NCBI RefSeq assembly: GCF_001037495.1
Contig: NZ_KQ089823.1
Coordinates: forward strand, 434,001-498,000
Source: Citrobacter sp. MGH106
Lineage (GTDB): Bacteria; Pseudomonadota; Gammaproteobacteria; Enterobacterales; Enterobacteriaceae
Length of the DNA stretch: 64,000 nt
Direction: 5' to 3'
In this document: one piece after another, positions 24,478-36,166 of the stretch
Numbering within the stretch: the first letter of the stretch is position 1
Layout of the letters: every line of letters starts with the position of its first letter
The notes under the pieces: model-generated
Told to the model about the DNA's origin: nothing
The model's database searches: none
What the model saw: only the letters and a program-made list of their open reading frames with translations
Made by a program: the position numbers and the translations under genes

Positions 24478-26367
24478 TTACGCGCTGCGGCGCAGCATAC
24501 CTTGTTTTTTCAGCCATACCAGCAGAATGGAGATGGCCGCAGGTGTCACACCAGAAATACGTGATGCCTGACCAATCGACACAGGTTTGTGATCATTAAG
24601 CTTGGCAATAACTTCATTCGATAAACCGGAAACCTGGCGATAGTCCAGAGTCGCAGGCAACAAAGTGTTTTCATTACGTTGCTGCCGGTCTATTTCATCC
24701 TGCTGACGGGCAATATACCCTTCGTATTTAACCTGAATCTCAACCTGTTCTGCGGCCTGTGCATCGTCAAGACCCGGGGCGAACGCAGACAAAGATGTCA
24801 GCTGTGCGTAGGTCATATCCGGGCGACGCAGAAGATCTTCACCACTGGCTTCACGTGACAGAGGAGTCGCAAGGTGAGCGTTCACTTCAGCGGCAGACTC
24901 AGCTAACGGGTTCACCCAGGTCGATTTAAGACGTTGACGTTCTTGTTCGATGCGCTCCAGTTTTTCATTGAAACGCGCCCAGCGTTCGTCATCCACCAGA
25001 CCCAGCTCGCGGCCCATTTCTGTCAGACGGAGATCGGCGTTATCTTCACGCAACATCAAACGATATTCCGCACGTGAGGTAAACATACGGTACGGTTCTT
25101 TGGTACCCAGTGTACAAAGATCATCGACTAATACGCCAAGGTATGCCTGAGAACGTGCAGGAGCCCAGCCTTCTTTGTCAGCTGACAGACGGGCAGCGTT
25201 CAGGCCAGCAAGCAGCCCCTGCGCCGCGGCTTCTTCATAACCTGTCGTGCCGTTGATTTGTCCGGCAAAGAACAATCCCTGGATAAATTTGCTTTCCAGA
25301 GTGGGTTTCAGATCGCGTGGGTCGAAGAAGTCATACTCAATAGCATAGCCGGGGCGAACGATTCTCGCGTTTTCCATCCCCTGCATAGAGCGAACAATCT
25401 GCATCTGTACATCGAATGGCAGGCTGGTGGAGATGCCGTTCGGGTAAATTTCGTTGGAAGTCAGTCCTTCTGGTTCGAGGAAGATCTGATGTTGGTTACG
25501 ATCGGCAAAACGCATTACTTTGTCTTCGATCGATGGGCAGTAACGTGGACCAATGCCTTCGATCACACCAGCATACATTGGACTACGATCGAGGTTATTT
25601 CGGATCACGTCATGGGTTTTCTCGTTGGTATGCGTGATGTAGCAAGGTACCTGATTGGGATGCTGCGAGGCGCTACCCATAAACGAGAAAACTGGCATTG
25701 GGTTATCGCCGTGCTGCTGCGCCAGTACGCTGAAATCGATAGTACGGGCATCAATGCGCGGTGGTGTTCCGGTTTTGAGGCGGCTCACACGCAGCGGGAG
25801 TTCACGCAAGCGACGTGACAATGGAATAGACGGCGGATCGCCAGCACGGCCACCGCTGTAGTTGTCCAGACCGATATGTATTTTACCATCGAGGAAGGTA
25901 CCGACGGTCAGAACCACCGCTTTGGCGCGGAACTTCAAACCCATTTGAGTAACGGCACCAACAACACGATCGTTTTCAACAATCAGATCTTCAACCGCCT
26001 GCTGGAAGATCATCAGGTTTGGCTGATTCTCCAGCGCAGTGCGTACAGCCTGCCGATAGAGCACACGATCCGCCTGAGCACGGGTCGCTCGGACGGCAGG
26101 TCCTTTGCTCGCGTTTAGTATCCTAAACTGAATACCGGCATGGTCGATCGCTTTGGCCATAAGCCCACCAAGCGCATCCACTTCTTTTACCAGGTGTCCC
26201 TTCCCAATGCCGCCAATGGCCGGGTTGCAGCTCATCTGCCCCAGCGTGTCGATATTGTGTGTCAAAAGCAGAGTCTGCTGACCCATCCGCGCCGCTGCCA
26301 TTGCGGCCTCGGTGCCTGCATGACCCCCGCCAATGATGATGACGTCAAAAGGATCCTGATAAAACAT
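24478..26367 (-). CDS. mnmG: tRNA uridine-5-carboxymethylaminomethyl modification enzyme MnmG
   Basis: A 629-residue FAD enzyme that with MnmE makes cmnm5U34 in certain tRNAs. The FAD motif [19 protein letters not shown] starts at residue 10, and the conserved Cys-containing [11 protein letters not shown] follows. The C-terminal helical domain (from about 550) binds MnmE. It flanks the left side of oriC, and in E. coli its transcription influences initiation there. Confidence 0.98.
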   Translation of the reverse strand: MFYQDPFDVIIIGGGHAGTEAAMAAARMGQQTLLLTHNIDTLGQMSCNPAIGGIGKGHLVKEVDALGGLMAKAIDHAGIQFRILNASKGPAVRATRAQADRVLYRQAVRTALENQPNLMIFQQAVEDLIVENDRVVGAVTQMGLKFRAKAVVLTVGTFLDGKIHIGLDNYSGGRAGDPPSIPLSRRLRELPLRVSRLKTGTPPRIDARTIDFSVLAQQHGDNPMPVFSFMGSASQHPNQVPCYITHTNEKTHDVIRNNLDRSPMYAGVIEGIGPRYCPSIEDKVMRFADRNQHQIFLEPEGLTSNEIYPNGISTSLPFDVQMQIVRSMQGMENARIVRPGYAIEYDFFDPRDLKPTLESKFIQGLFFAGQINGTTGYEEAAAQGLLAGLNAARLSADKEGWAPARSQAYLGVLVDDLCTLGTKEPYRMFTSRAEYRLMLREDNADLRLTEMGRELGLVDDERWARFNEKLERIEQERQRLKSTWVNPLAESAAEVNAHLATPLSREASGEDLLRRPDMTYAQLTSLSAFAPGLDDAQAAEQVEIQVKYEGYIARQQDEIDRQQRNENTLLPATLDYRQVSGLSNEVIAKLNDHKPVSIGQASRISGVTPAAISILLVWLKKQGMLRRSA

Positions 26368-26477
26368 GGTAATTGCCTCGCATAACGCGGTGTGAAAATG
26401 GATTGAAGCCCGGGCCGTGGATTCTACTCAACTTTAGTCGATGGAGAAAGACCTGGGATCCTGGGTATTAAAAAGAA

Positions 26478-26723
26478 GATCTTTTTATTTAGAGATCTGT
26501 TTTATTGTGATCTCTTATTAGGATCGCGACTTTCTGTGGATAAGGGCGATCCTTTGAATAAGATCAACAGGTTGTTGAGGATCATTAGCTGTGAATGATC
26601 GGTGATCCTGGTCCGTATAAGCTGGGATCAGAATGAAGGGTTATACACAACTCAAAAACTGAACAACGGTTGTTCTTTGGATAACTACTGGTTAATCCAA
26701 GCTTACTACCAGAGTTATCCACA
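26478..26723. other. oriC: Chromosomal replication origin oriC
   Basis: Three AT-rich 13-mers (GATCTTTTTATTT 26478-26490, GATCTGTTTTATT 26494-26506, GATCTCTTATTAG 26509-26521) make up the duplex unwinding element. DnaA boxes follow: R1 TGTGGATAA 26535-26543, R2 TTATACACA 26641-26649, R3-like TTTGGATAA 26676-26684, R4 TTATCCACA 26715-26723. Many GATC sites for Dam/SeqA lie throughout. Arrangement between mnmG and mioC is the enterobacterial one. The gap 26368-26739 contains no gene. Confidence 0.97.
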
Positions 26724-26739
26724 CTCGATCGCACGATCT

Positions 26740-27189
26740 TTACACATTTTTGAGTAAATTAATCCAGGATCCCAGCCAAACTTCCGCTGGATCCTCCGGA
26801 ATATCGTGCTCAAGGACATTGATCCTGAGTGTTTCGCCGATCTGTTTTGCACCAGACGATGTCAGTTCAGCCTGTAATTTGTCGATCGCGCCACAGAAGG
26901 TGTCATATTCGCGGCTGCCAATACCAATTGCACCGAAACGAACCTGAGAAAGGTCTGTTTTCTGAGACTGAAGATCTTTATAGAAAGGAAGCAGGTTATC
27001 CGGGATGTCTCCAGCTCCGTGTGTTGAGCTGATCACCAACCAAATACCAGAGGTAGGGAGCTCCTCTACTTGCGGTCCGTGCAGTGTTTCGGTTGAAAAA
27101 CCTGCATCTTCCAGCTTTTCAGCCAGATGTTCCGCAACGTATTCGGCACCACCAAGGGTACTACCGCTGATAAGAGTAATGTCCGCCAT
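26740..27189 (-). CDS. mioC: Flavodoxin-like protein MioC
   Basis: A 149-residue flavodoxin-fold FMN protein. The FMN phosphate loop is SGSTLGGAEYVAE at the N-terminus, with SSTHGAGDIPDN and GSREYDTFCGA as the other two FMN loops. It supports biotin synthase activity in vitro in E. coli. Transcribed toward oriC, its promoter region carries a DnaA box. Confidence 0.96.
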   Translation of the reverse strand: MADITLISGSTLGGAEYVAEHLAEKLEDAGFSTETLHGPQVEELPTSGIWLVISSTHGAGDIPDNLLPFYKDLQSQKTDLSQVRFGAIGIGSREYDTFCGAIDKLQAELTSSGAKQIGETLRINVLEHDIPEDPAEVWLGSWINLLKNV

Positions 27190-27247
27190 ATGAGCCCATC
27201 CTGATAAAGAGGGGCTATTGTACGCTGTGAGTGAGCTGGGATCTACC

Positions 27248-27256
27248 TGTGGAAAA
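27248..27256 (-). promoter_or_regulatory. DnaA box in the mioC promoter region
   Basis: TGTGGAAAA (complement TTTTCCACA) differs by one base from the DnaA box consensus. It lies between asnC and mioC, where DnaA is known to repress mioC in E. coli. Confidence 0.6.
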
Positions 27257-27277
27257 GCAGGGAATTAAAAAAAACGA

Positions 27278-27736
27278 TCATGGGCGGATTGTACGCATAA
27301 TCGGGTTCTGCAGGACGATCAAGGTTTCAGTGGACTGAATTTCGTCAATTGTTTGGATCTTGTTGATAAGTACCTGCTGTAAGGCGTCAATGGAGCGGCA
27401 CATTACCTTAATAAAGATACTGTAGTGGCCGGTGGTGTAATACGCCTCCGTCACTTCATCGAGACTTTCCAGTCTGGCAAGCGCAGACGGGTAGTCTTTC
27501 GCACTTTTCAGGATGATGCCGATAAAGCAGCCGACGTCATAACCCAACTGCTTGGGACTGACATCAATACGCGCGCCGGTAATTATCCCGGCTTGCTTCA
27601 TCTTCTCTACGCGCACATGGATCGTACCGGGGCTGACGCCAAATTGTTTGGCCAGTTCTGCGTATGCGGTGCGGGCGTTTTCCATCAGGGCGTCAAGAAT
27701 GCCGCGGTCCAGATTGTCGATCTGATAATTTTCCAT
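27278..27736 (-). CDS. asnC: Transcriptional regulator AsnC
   Basis: A 152-residue Lrp/AsnC regulator: N-terminal HTH (residues about 8-55, AELAKQFGVSPGTIHVRVEK) and a C-terminal RAM effector domain. It activates asnA when asparagine is low and represses itself. Divergent from asnA across a 151-base control region. Confidence 0.97.
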   Translation of the reverse strand: MENYQIDNLDRGILDALMENARTAYAELAKQFGVSPGTIHVRVEKMKQAGIITGARIDVSPKQLGYDVGCFIGIILKSAKDYPSALARLESLDEVTEAYYTTGHYSIFIKVMCRSIDALQQVLINKIQTIDEIQSTETLIVLQNPIMRTIRP

Positions 27737-27887
27737 AGGTTTTTCTTATGTAGATTAATGATTCCATCTATTTTAGCGGTTATTTTTAACGAATCAAAAT
27801 CGAACATGGCTTTTTGTTTGTTGATTATTGAATATTGCCCTCATTCTGTTGCTTAATCATAGGCAACAGGACACAGGAGTAAAAATA

Positions 27888-28880
27888 ATGAAAACCGCTT
27901 ACATTGCCAAACAACGTCAAATTAGCTTCGTGAAATCTCATTTTTCTCGTCAGCTGGAGGAGCGTTTAGGTCTGATCGAAGTACAGGCCCCGATCCTCAG
28001 TCGTGTAGGAGATGGCACGCAGGATAACTTGTCGGGCTGTGAAAAAGCGGTGCAGGTAAAAGTAAAAGCATTGCCTGACGCCCAGTTCGAAGTGGTTCAT
28101 TCACTGGCGAAGTGGAAACGTCAAACACTGGGACAACACGACTTCAGCGCGGGCGAAGGGCTGTACACGCACATGAAAGCCCTGCGCCCCGATGAAGATC
28201 GCCTCTCTCCGCTCCATTCTGTTTACGTCGATCAGTGGGACTGGGAGCGCGTAATGGGCGACGGTGAGCGTCAATTCTCCACCCTGAAAAGCACGGTAGA
28301 GGCTATTTGGGCGGGAATTAAGGCAACTGAAGCTGCGGTGAGCAAAGAATTTGGTCTGGCACCGTTCCTGCCAGAGCAGATCCACTTTGTTCACAGCCAG
28401 GAGCTGTTATCCCGTTATCCGGGGCTTGATGCAAAAGGTCGTGAGCGTGCGATTGCTAAAGAGCTGGGCGCTGTATTCCTGGTGGGGATCGGCGGCAAGC
28501 TCAGCGACGGTCATCGCCATGACGTTCGTGCGCCGGACTATGATGACTGGAGCTCAGCTTCCGAACTGGGCTACGCTGGTCTGAACGGTGATATCCTGGT
28601 GTGGAACCCGGTGCTGGAAGATGCGTTTGAACTTTCTTCTATGGGGATCCGCGTGGATGCTGATGCGCTTAAGCACCAGCTTGCTCTGACTGGTGATGAA
28701 GATCGCCTGAGTCTGGAGTGGCACCAGGCGCTGTTGCGTGGCGAAATGCCGCAGACCATTGGCGGGGGTATTGGTCAGTCACGCCTGACTATGCTGTTGC
28801 TGCAGTTGCCGCACATTGGTCAGGTACAGTGCGGCGTATGGCCGACACAGGTACGTGAAAGCGTTGCCTCTCTGCTGTAA
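27888..28880 (+). CDS. asnA: Asparagine synthetase A (ammonia-dependent)
   Basis: A 330-residue enzyme making asparagine from aspartate, ammonia and ATP, built on a class II aminoacyl-tRNA synthetase fold. The ATG at 27888 ([15 protein letters not shown]) has AGGAG seven bases upstream and gives the exact family length; an earlier in-frame ATG is in the promoter. Its stop lies three bases from the stop of the convergent viaA. Confidence 0.98.
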   Translation: MKTAYIAKQRQISFVKSHFSRQLEERLGLIEVQAPILSRVGDGTQDNLSGCEKAVQVKVKALPDAQFEVVHSLAKWKRQTLGQHDFSAGEGLYTHMKALRPDEDRLSPLHSVYVDQWDWERVMGDGERQFSTLKSTVEAIWAGIKATEAAVSKEFGLAPFLPEQIHFVHSQELLSRYPGLDAKGRERAIAKELGAVFLVGIGGKLSDGHRHDVRAPDYDDWSSASELGYAGLNGDILVWNPVLEDAFELSSMGIRVDADALKHQLALTGDEDRLSLEWHQALLRGEMPQTIGGGIGQSRLTMLLLQLPHIGQVQCGVWPTQVRESVASLL

Positions 28881-28883
28881 GTA

Positions 28884-30335
28884 CTAACGCTGCCAGCGTC
28901 TGAGCAGGCGGCTTCGCATCCCGGTATCAAAGCGCCAGATATGATCGAAAATGCGCATGATACCGGGTTTGCCATGGGCAGACATTGCGACCGCATGAAA
29001 ACGGTGCTGGTGTACCCGCTGTAGCTCTCCCACTTTATTGACGACCTCATCAGGCAAGCGCTGAGCGATAAAATCCGAAATAACTACCGCATCGGCATCA
29101 AACCATTCTCGCCCCTGCATCCTTTCTATAATGGCGCGAAAACAGCTGGCAATATCTGTACCGCCGCGAAAACGCTGGCTTAGAAAACGGATCGCTTGCT
29201 CAATGCCTTGCGCTCCGGACAGCTCATAGCGCACGACTTCAGTTGAAAATAGCATAATGAAGCAGCGGCGGTTATCGGCGAGGGCAACGCGCATCAGCGC
29301 CAGGCAAAAGGCTTTTGCGCACTGTTCGTTAAATCCCCCCATTGACCCTGAGGTATCCACGCAGACAATAAAAGGCCCGCGTGGCTGTTCATCAAAGTCC
29401 TGATGTACAACCGGACGCTCTGTCACTTTCTCGCGCCATGCTTCACCATGAAGGCGGTAGGTCAGTAGCTGTTTTTCCACCAGCCGACGGTAGAATTCAT
29501 ATTCCAGTTCAGTGATGCCGAGTGTGGCTAATTCTGGCGGCAACAGGCGCAGAATATCGTCACTTTGCTGAATGCCATCAACCTGTTCGGGGACGGTTGC
29601 AGGTTCCCGCACCAGGGTACGGAATGTTTCCATCGGCGCATCTTTTCGCGGTACAGATTTCGCTTCCCTGGAGCGCCCCAGTTGCTCGGCCAGACGCTGG
29701 AGTTCGGGTTGTTGTGTCAGGAAATCGCCGTATTTCACAATCAGCTGATAATCGCCACGTTTGATTTGACCTGCGCTCATATCCCACAAACGGCCTGCGG
29801 CATTGTCATTTTCCGCCAGCACTGGATCCAGTTGTCCACTGAGAGTCATCCTCTCCTGTACTTCACTGAGCAGTTGTTCGCGCTCTTCTTCCAGTAGTTG
29901 CTGATTCAGCGTTGTGGTTTGAATCACCAGGCTTAAGCGCCAGCGCTGTAGAAAAAGCGTGTGCAGCGCGGGCGTAAACGTACTATTGCTATCGACCAGT
30001 TGCTGGGCTTGTCCAGCGTAGGGGGAATGTAGCCGGTGTAACAGCGTTAATATTTGCGGTAACTGGACGATAAACTGCGGGGTGGATAGAAGTTGACTTT
30101 GCTGGTAACACATCACCTCTTCTGTCAGCTCCGGCGGTACGCGAGTATCTTTAAGACGGTTGCGTAATGCCTCTCGCCAGCGGGGAAGATCGTTAGCAAT
30201 GGCTTTCTTTAACCGGGGGAATTTTTCAAAAAATACCGCCAGTTGTGGAGAGGCCAGCAGAGCGAGGATCATCTCTTCGATCATCCCTTCTTCGCTTACT
30301 GCCAGCATGATATTTAGCGTATCAAGGGTTAGCAT
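28884..30335 (-). CDS. viaA: ATPase-modulator protein ViaA (von Willebrand factor A domain)
   Basis: A 483-residue partner of the MoxR-type AAA+ ATPase RavA. The C-terminal third is a VWA domain with MIDAS motif DTSGS (in [11 protein letters not shown]) and the later GGTD threonine. RavA-ViaA bind phospholipids and respiratory complexes and sensitise cells to aminoglycosides under low oxygen. The gene overlaps the ravA stop by seven bases. Confidence 0.97.
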   Translation of the reverse strand: MLTLDTLNIMLAVSEEGMIEEMILALLASPQLAVFFEKFPRLKKAIANDLPRWREALRNRLKDTRVPPELTEEVMCYQQSQLLSTPQFIVQLPQILTLLHRLHSPYAGQAQQLVDSNSTFTPALHTLFLQRWRLSLVIQTTTLNQQLLEEEREQLLSEVQERMTLSGQLDPVLAENDNAAGRLWDMSAGQIKRGDYQLIVKYGDFLTQQPELQRLAEQLGRSREAKSVPRKDAPMETFRTLVREPATVPEQVDGIQQSDDILRLLPPELATLGITELEYEFYRRLVEKQLLTYRLHGEAWREKVTERPVVHQDFDEQPRGPFIVCVDTSGSMGGFNEQCAKAFCLALMRVALADNRRCFIMLFSTEVVRYELSGAQGIEQAIRFLSQRFRGGTDIASCFRAIIERMQGREWFDADAVVISDFIAQRLPDEVVNKVGELQRVHQHRFHAVAMSAHGKPGIMRIFDHIWRFDTGMRSRLLRRWQR

Positions 30336-31825
30336 TGTTGCGCCTGTCGGATCTGCTCTCCAACTTCCTGCAGGCTGGCCTCAATACGACCTAACCAGTC
30401 ACTATGGATAAACAGACATTTTTGCTGTTCGCTAAACCCGCTATGCTGTTGGTGCCACTCGTTGTCGAGCGCTTCAAGCTGCTGTTTTATCTCGCTGGGC
30501 ATACTCTCTTCAGATGATCCAGGCAGCGCCAGACGGGAGCCTTGTAAACTGACGTCGCGAACCACCAGGTGTTGGGCGCTGTCGACCTCCATATTTAGCG
30601 TCTGTGCAAACCCGATCCCGTTTAGTTTTCCACGGATCTCACCGCCTTTCGTAAGCCACTGTTCCAGGGCGCTACGTTCAAACGAAATATGGATCACCTC
30701 CATATCGTGCAGTTTTAAGGGCTTTTGTAGCAGTAACGTCAATACGGATGCAGTGACTTCTGGGGGAAGATCATAGTGAGGACGACGGCTGAACATTCCA
30801 CCCTGACGAATGACGGTGAAGGCAGTTTTATCGCTTTGCTGCTGCTGAAGCTGGATTCGACGCTGCATAATAGCCCCAAGGCGCGTCAGCATCGCCTGTT
30901 GTTGCCAGGCGTGTCCGGTCATCAAAACTTCCAGCTGTTGCTGCATCAGATTCAGGCTTTGTGCGTCGTACCACAGGCAATCTTTCAACAGAATGAGATC
31001 GATAGGAGCGACTGCATCGCGTCCGCTAAAGAAGGCGCTTGCCTGGAGTAAGCGGATCGCTTTCTTCCAGCGACGGTCAGACACGTAAGGGGCGTTTGGT
31101 ATCGCGTCCAGTTGTTGGCGCAGCGTAAAAATAAGTTCGAATACACGATCAGGAAGCTGGATCGCACCAATGTCTTTTTGCCACTGGTAATACTCTTCAT
31201 CCGTCACCTGTAACGTCGCTGGGACCGGATTGTCGCTTTCATCTTGTTGGCTTAACAGCATTGAGCGGAAGTTGGCCTTGTCCTGCACCTTATCCAGCCA
31301 CAAGCGAATCAGCATACGGTCGTACAAGGCTTCCAGACTACTGTCTGCTTCAGGCAGTTCGTTGGAAGCCGCCACCAGCAGACGCATCGGGATTTTTTCT
31401 TCGTGCGCACCGTTACGGAAATGGCGTTCGTTAATGGCGGTAAGCAGGGTATTAAGAATGGCCGGGCCTGCTTTCCAGATTTCATCCAGAAAGACGATTT
31501 CAGCTTCAGGAAGATAGCCTGCCGTTAAGCGCTCATAGCGTCCTTCATCCTTCAGGGCCTGAATGGACAGGGGACCAAAAACCTCTTCTGGTGTAGAGAA
31601 GCGCGTCATCAGGTATTCGAAAGCGCGTGCGTTTTTAAAAGCAAACTTCAATCGGCGAGCTATTAAGCTTTTAGCGATCCCTGGAGGGCCTAATAAGAAA
31701 ACGCTCTCGCCGCTCAGTGCAGCCAGCAGACAAAGACGGATGGCGTGGCTACGTTCATAAAGTCCCTTTTCCAGCGCATTGCTCAGACGGGAAATTCTTT
31801 CCGCTAATAAATGTGGGTGAGCCAT
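30329..31825 (-). CDS. ravA: MoxR AAA+ ATPase RavA
   Basis: A 498-residue hexameric ATPase with Walker A GPPGIAKS near residue 46, Walker [12 protein letters not shown] and sensor-1 asparagine in [11 protein letters not shown], followed by the LARA domain that binds the inducible lysine decarboxylase. Start at 31825 ([14 protein letters not shown]) matches the family; 23 upstream codons are discarded. Operon with viaA. Confidence 0.97.
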   Translation of the reverse strand: MAHPHLLAERISRLSNALEKGLYERSHAIRLCLLAALSGESVFLLGPPGIAKSLIARRLKFAFKNARAFEYLMTRFSTPEEVFGPLSIQALKDEGRYERLTAGYLPEAEIVFLDEIWKAGPAILNTLLTAINERHFRNGAHEEKIPMRLLVAASNELPEADSSLEALYDRMLIRLWLDKVQDKANFRSMLLSQQDESDNPVPATLQVTDEEYYQWQKDIGAIQLPDRVFELIFTLRQQLDAIPNAPYVSDRRWKKAIRLLQASAFFSGRDAVAPIDLILLKDCLWYDAQSLNLMQQQLEVLMTGHAWQQQAMLTRLGAIMQRRIQLQQQQSDKTAFTVIRQGGMFSRRPHYDLPPEVTASVLTLLLQKPLKLHDMEVIHISFERSALEQWLTKGGEIRGKLNGIGFAQTLNMEVDSAQHLVVRDVSLQGSRLALPGSSEESMPSEIKQQLEALDNEWHQQHSGFSEQQKCLFIHSDWLGRIEASLQEVGEQIRQAQQC

Positions 31826-32166
31826 AATGAAGTGGCGTCCTTTCGCCAAATGTACTGCGTGAACAGCGAGTATAGCTGTTTCACACCAGGGCAATAATAG
31901 ACTTAAGGTGCGTTTAATTTTCTTTGAGCCAGATTAATCTGGTCTCATTTAGGGGTACGATTTTGCGATTAATCGTGCATACTGTGCGCCTTTTTGTGGG
32001 CCAAGGGACTACGCACACATTTCATATATATATACACTAAATCATTCAGGCTGCATCAAGGCGGCAAAGGAGTGAACCTTCTGAGCTTACATTTGTAAGT
32101 TACCGGGGGAGTGCTGCCAACGCGGAGTAGTTTGAAGGATGACGTGTATAAACGAAAGACTAGTCT
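31826..32166. promoter_or_regulatory. ravA-kup divergent region with ERIC-like leader
   Basis: 341 bases between the divergent starts. The right part (32027-32152) is an ERIC-like repeat; the left part contains the palindrome AGATTAATCT (31931-31940) and AT-rich sequence where the ravA and kup promoters must lie. No coding sequence is seen. Confidence 0.5.
32027..32152 (+). repeat. Divergent ERIC-like element in the kup leader
   Basis: TATATATACAC at the left, then CAAGGCGGCAAAGGAGTGAA, GAGCTTACATTTGTAAGTTA, GTGCTGCCAACGC and TTTGAAGGATGACGTGTATA follow the ERIC layout with a degenerate centre (ACCGGGGGA instead of CTGGGGTGA). It ends 14 bases before the kup ATG and would be in the kup mRNA leader. 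Confidence 0.7.
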
Positions 32167-34035
32167 ATGAGCACTGATAATAAGCAATCATTGTCTGCGA
32201 TTACTCTCGCAGCCATTGGGGTTGTCTACGGTGATATCGGTACCAGCCCGCTTTATACACTTCGTGAATGTTTGTCCGGCCAGTTCGGCTTTGGTGTTGA
32301 ACGTGATGCCGTGTTTGGTTTTCTCTCGCTGATTTTCTGGCTACTGATCTTTGTTGTCTCTATTAAGTATCTGACGTTTGTCATGCGTGCGGATAATGCC
32401 GGTGAAGGTGGGATCCTGACGTTGATGTCGTTGGCCGGGCGCAATACGTCGGCGCGAACAACGTCAATGCTGGTCATTATGGGGTTGATTGGTGGCAGCT
32501 TCTTCTATGGTGAGGTGGTGATTACCCCGGCCATTTCGGTGATGTCGGCGATTGAAGGCCTGGAAATCATAGCCCCACAGCTTGATACCTGGATAGTCCC
32601 GCTATCCATTATCGTACTTACCCTGCTGTTTTTAATTCAAAAACACGGTACCGGGATGGTGGGTAAGCTGTTTGCTCCCATTATGCTGCTTTGGTTCCTG
32701 GTTCTGGCCGTATTAGGCGTGCGCAGTATTATTGCGAACCCGGAAGTACTGCAAGCGCTGAATCCTTACTGGGCAGTGCATTTCTTCTTGGAATTCAAAA
32801 CGTTGTCATTCATCGCATTGGGCGCTGTGGTTCTGTCAATCACCGGTGTTGAAGCGCTGTATGCCGATATGGGCCACTTTGGTAAGTTGCCTATTCGTCT
32901 GGCCTGGTTCTCGGTCGTTTTGCCTTCGCTGGTGCTAAACTATTTTGGTCAAGGAGCGTTGCTGTTAAAACATCCTGAAGCGATCAAAAACCCGTTCTTC
33001 CTGTTGGCGCCTGACTGGGCGTTAATTCCACTGTTGATCCTTGCTGCATTGGCAACGGTTATCGCCTCACAGGCGGTCATTTCCGGCGTATTCTCTCTGA
33101 CACGTCAGGCCGTACGTTTGGGATATTTATCACCTATGCGTATTATCCATACCTCCGAAATGGAATCGGGTCAGATCTATATTCCTTTTGTAAACTGGAT
33201 GCTCTACTTTGCGGTGGTGATTGTCATTGTGAGCTTTGAGCATTCCAGCAATTTGGCTGCCGCGTACGGTATTGCGGTAACGGGAACGATGGTACTGACT
33301 TCTATTCTGTCGACCACTGTGGCGCGTAAAAACTGGCACTGGAATAAATACTTCGTTTTCCTGATTCTGGTGGCGTTCCTGTGCATCGATATTCCGCTGT
33401 TCTCTGCGAACCTCGATAAACTGATTTCTGGCGGCTGGCTGCCACTTTCGCTCGGTCTGGTGATGTTCACCATTATGACGACCTGGAAGAGTGAACGCTT
33501 CCGTCTGTTACGTCGCATGCATGAACACGGTAACTCTCTGGAAGCGATGATTGCTTCCCTGGAGAAATCACCACCGGTACGTGTGCCGGGAACGGCCGTG
33601 TATATGTCGCGAGCGCTAAATGTTATCCCGTTTGCGCTTCTACATAACTTAAAACATAACAAAGTGCTGCATGAGCGTGTGATCCTGCTGACGCTACGAA
33701 CGGAAGATGCGCCGTATGTTCATAATGTGCGTAGGGTGCAAATTGAGCAGCTGTCGCCCACCTTCTGGCGCGTGGTTGCCAGTTATGGTTGGCGTGAAAC
33801 GCCTAATGTAGAAGAAGTATTCCATCGCTGTGGTCTGGAAGGACTTAGCTGTCGGATGATGGAAACATCTTTCTTCATGTCGCACGAGTCGCTAATCGTG
33901 GGTAAACGGCCTTGGTATTTACGCCTGCGCGGTAAGTTGTATCTTCTGCTGCAACGCAATGCGCTACGCGCACCAGACCAGTTTGAGATCCCGCCGAACC
34001 GGGTTATTGAACTCGGTACTCAGGTCGAGATTTAA
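32167..34035 (+). CDS. kup: Potassium uptake protein Kup
   Basis: A 622-residue KUP/HAK-family potassium:proton symporter with about 12 membrane segments in the first 450 residues and a soluble C-terminal domain. Conserved motifs [17 protein letters not shown] (residues 17-33) and [15 protein letters not shown] are present. It supplies potassium at low pH or hyperosmosis. Monocistronic; a terminator follows. Confidence 0.98.
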   Translation: MSTDNKQSLSAITLAAIGVVYGDIGTSPLYTLRECLSGQFGFGVERDAVFGFLSLIFWLLIFVVSIKYLTFVMRADNAGEGGILTLMSLAGRNTSARTTSMLVIMGLIGGSFFYGEVVITPAISVMSAIEGLEIIAPQLDTWIVPLSIIVLTLLFLIQKHGTGMVGKLFAPIMLLWFLVLAVLGVRSIIANPEVLQALNPYWAVHFFLEFKTLSFIALGAVVLSITGVEALYADMGHFGKLPIRLAWFSVVLPSLVLNYFGQGALLLKHPEAIKNPFFLLAPDWALIPLLILAALATVIASQAVISGVFSLTRQAVRLGYLSPMRIIHTSEMESGQIYIPFVNWMLYFAVVIVIVSFEHSSNLAAAYGIAVTGTMVLTSILSTTVARKNWHWNKYFVFLILVAFLCIDIPLFSANLDKLISGGWLPLSLGLVMFTIMTTWKSERFRLLRRMHEHGNSLEAMIASLEKSPPVRVPGTAVYMSRALNVIPFALLHNLKHNKVLHERVILLTLRTEDAPYVHNVRRVQIEQLSPTFWRVVASYGWRETPNVEEVFHRCGLEGLSCRMMETSFFMSHESLIVGKRPWYLRLRGKLYLLLQRNALRAPDQFEIPPNRVIELGTQVEI

Positions 34036-34043
34036 TGCAACTG

Positions 34044-34073
34044 ACCCCCCTATTTCATAATGAAAGAGGGGGT
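34044..34073 (+). terminator. Terminator after kup
   Basis: ACCCCCC-TATTTCA pairs with TGAAAGA-GGGGGTT around a TAA loop and is followed by TTTGTTTT, nine bases after the kup stop. Confidence 0.88.
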
Positions 34074-34119
34074 TTTGTTTTCATCATCGCAATTTTCTTT
34101 TCGTCAAATGATACGGCTT

Positions 34120-34132
34120 GCGAAACGTTTCG
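34120..34132 (+). promoter_or_regulatory. Upstream RbsR-type operator
   Basis: GCGAAACGTTTCG repeats the core of the main rbs operator. Its centre is exactly 80 bases upstream of the centre of the second copy and it overlaps a CRP-like site, so a LacI-family dimer here could loop to the downstream operator or block CRP. Confidence 0.6.
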
Positions 34133-34144
34133 ATGGCGATCACA
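34129..34144 (+). promoter_or_regulatory. CRP-like site of the rbs promoter
   Basis: TTCGATGGCGATCACA keeps a perfect right half (TCACA, followed by TTTT) and three of five bases of the left half. It lies about 67 bases before the start expected from TATTCT at 34192-34197, near a class I position. Confidence 0.5.
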
Positions 34145-34198
34145 TTTTCGTAACGTCGTGGTGGTTTTCTGTGCATCCTTCAGACTAAAATTATTCTC

Positions 34199-34214
34199 AG
34201 CGAAACGTTTCGCT
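34199..34214 (+). promoter_or_regulatory. Main RbsR operator
   Basis: AGCGAAACGTTTCGCT is a perfect 16-base palindrome of the LacI/PurR family type, 15 bases before rbsD and overlapping the expected transcription start. It matches the E. coli RbsR operator. Confidence 0.88.
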
Positions 34215-34228
34215 AGTGGGGAAAGAAA

Positions 34229-34648
34229 ATGAAGAAAGGCGCAGTACTCAACTCTGAAATTTCATCGGTGATCTCCCGTCTGGGGCATACCGATACGCTG
34301 GTAGTATGTGATGCAGGTTTACCCATTCCGAACAGCACAACGCGTATTGATATGGCATTAACCCAGGGCGTACCTTCTTTTATGCAGGTACTGGATGTGG
34401 TTACTCGTGAAATGCAGGTCGAGGCGGCCATTCTCGCGACGGAAATTAAACAACATAATCCGCAACTCCACGAAACGTTGCTCAACCACATTGAGCAACT
34501 GCAACAACACCAGGGAAATACCATTGAAATTCGTTACACCACGCATGAACAATTCAAAAAACAGACCGCAGACAGTCAGGCGGTAATTCGCAGCGGAGAA
34601 TGTTCTCCGTATGCGAATATCATTCTTTGTGCTGGCGTCACGTTCTGA
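34229..34648 (+). CDS. rbsD: D-ribose pyranase
   Basis: A 139-residue cytosolic enzyme that interconverts beta-pyranose and beta-furanose forms of ribose, making furanose available to RbsK. Conserved His in SRLGHTDTL (residue 20) and the C-terminal SPYANIIL are present. First gene of the rbs operon, with GGGGAAAG upstream. Confidence 0.97.
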   Translation: MKKGAVLNSEISSVISRLGHTDTLVVCDAGLPIPNSTTRIDMALTQGVPSFMQVLDVVTREMQVEAAILATEIKQHNPQLHETLLNHIEQLQQHQGNTIEIRYTTHEQFKKQTADSQAVIRSGECSPYANIILCAGVTF

Positions 34649-34655
34649 GGCCATC

Positions 34656-36161
34656 ATGAACGCATTACTGCAACTCAAAGGGATCGATAAAGCGTTCCCG
34701 GGCGTCAAAGCGCTATCCGGCGCCGCGTTAAATGTCTACCCAGGCCGCGTCATGGCGCTGGTGGGAGAAAACGGCGCGGGTAAATCCACCATGATGAAAG
34801 TCCTGACCGGTATCTATACCCGTGATGCCGGTTCTTTATTATGGTTGGGTAAAGAAACCACCTTTAACGGTCCTAAATCCTCTCAGGAGGCCGGGATTGG
34901 CATCATTCACCAGGAGCTAAACCTGATCCCACAACTCACTATTGCTGAGAACATTTTTCTTGGCCGTGAGTTTGTAAATCGCTTTGGCAAAATTGACTGG
35001 AAGAAGATGTACGCCGAAGCCGACCTGCTGCTAGCCAAACTCAATCTGCGTTTTAAAAGCGACAGGCTGGTGGGGGAGTTGTCAATTGGCGATCAGCAGA
35101 TGGTAGAAATTGCCAAAGTGCTGAGCTTTGAATCCAGAGTCATCATTATGGATGAACCGACGGATGCGCTGACCGATACCGAAACTGAGTCTTTGTTCCG
35201 CGTGATCCGCGAGCTTAAGTTGCAGGGGCGCGGCATTGTCTATATCTCCCACCGCATGAAAGAGATCTTCGAGATCTGCGATGACGTGACCGTTTTTCGC
35301 GATGGACAGTTTATTGCTGAACGTGAAGTTGCAACGCTTACTGAAGACTCGCTGATTGAAATGATGGTGGGGCGAAAGCTGGAAGATCAGTATCCACGTC
35401 TGGATAAAGCACCAGGCGATGTGCGTCTGAAGGTCGATAATCTGTGCGGTCCTGGGGTTAATGACGTTTCATTCACCCTGCGTAAAGGAGAGATCCTTGG
35501 CGTATCAGGACTGATGGGCGCTGGGCGTACCGAACTGATGAAAGTGCTGTACGGCGCGTTACCTCGCTCCAGCGGTTACGTCACGCTTGACGGACATGAG
35601 GTTGTCACCCGTTCTCCGCAGGATGGGCTGGCTAACGGTATCGTCTATATTTCTGAAGACCGTAAGCGCGATGGCTTAGTGCTGGGTATGTCGGTTAAAG
35701 AGAACATGTCGCTGACGGCGCTGCGTTATTTCAGTCGCGCGGGCGGAAGCCTGAAACATAAAGATGAGCAGCAGGCGGTGGATGATTTTATCCGTCTGTT
35801 CAATGTGAAAACGCCATCAATGGAACAGGCCATTGGTCTGCTCTCCGGCGGCAATCAGCAGAAAGTAGCGATTGCGCGCGGGTTGATGACCCGGCCAAAA
35901 GTGCTGATCCTCGATGAACCAACGCGTGGCGTGGATGTCGGGGCTAAGAAAGAGATTTATCAGCTTATCAATCAGTTTAAGGCTGATGGGCTAAGTATCA
36001 TTCTGGTCTCCTCGGAGATGCCAGAAGTATTGGGCATGAGCGATCGAATTATCGTCATGCATGAAGGGCATCTTGGCGGTGAGTTCACTCGCGAGCAGGC
36101 CACTCAGGAAGTATTAATGGCTGCCGCTGTAGGCAAGCTTAATCGCGTGAATCAGGAGTAA
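34656..36161 (+). CDS. rbsA: Ribose ABC transporter ATPase
   Basis: A 501-residue fusion of two ABC domains. The first has Walker [10 protein letters not shown], signature LSIGDQQ and Walker B VIIMDEP; the second has a degenerate P-loop (GLMGAGRTE), signature LSGGNQQK and VLILDEP. It energises ribose import with RbsC and RbsB. The ATG at 34656 gives the family length, seven bases after the rbsD stop. Confidence 0.98.
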   Translation: MNALLQLKGIDKAFPGVKALSGAALNVYPGRVMALVGENGAGKSTMMKVLTGIYTRDAGSLLWLGKETTFNGPKSSQEAGIGIIHQELNLIPQLTIAENIFLGREFVNRFGKIDWKKMYAEADLLLAKLNLRFKSDRLVGELSIGDQQMVEIAKVLSFESRVIIMDEPTDALTDTETESLFRVIRELKLQGRGIVYISHRMKEIFEICDDVTVFRDGQFIAEREVATLTEDSLIEMMVGRKLEDQYPRLDKAPGDVRLKVDNLCGPGVNDVSFTLRKGEILGVSGLMGAGRTELMKVLYGALPRSSGYVTLDGHEVVTRSPQDGLANGIVYISEDRKRDGLVLGMSVKENMSLTALRYFSRAGGSLKHKDEQQAVDDFIRLFNVKTPSMEQAIGLLSGGNQQKVAIARGLMTRPKVLILDEPTRGVDVGAKKEIYQLINQFKADGLSIILVSSEMPEVLGMSDRIIVMHEGHLGGEFTREQATQEVLMAAAVGKLNRVNQE

Positions 36162-36166
36162 AAAAG

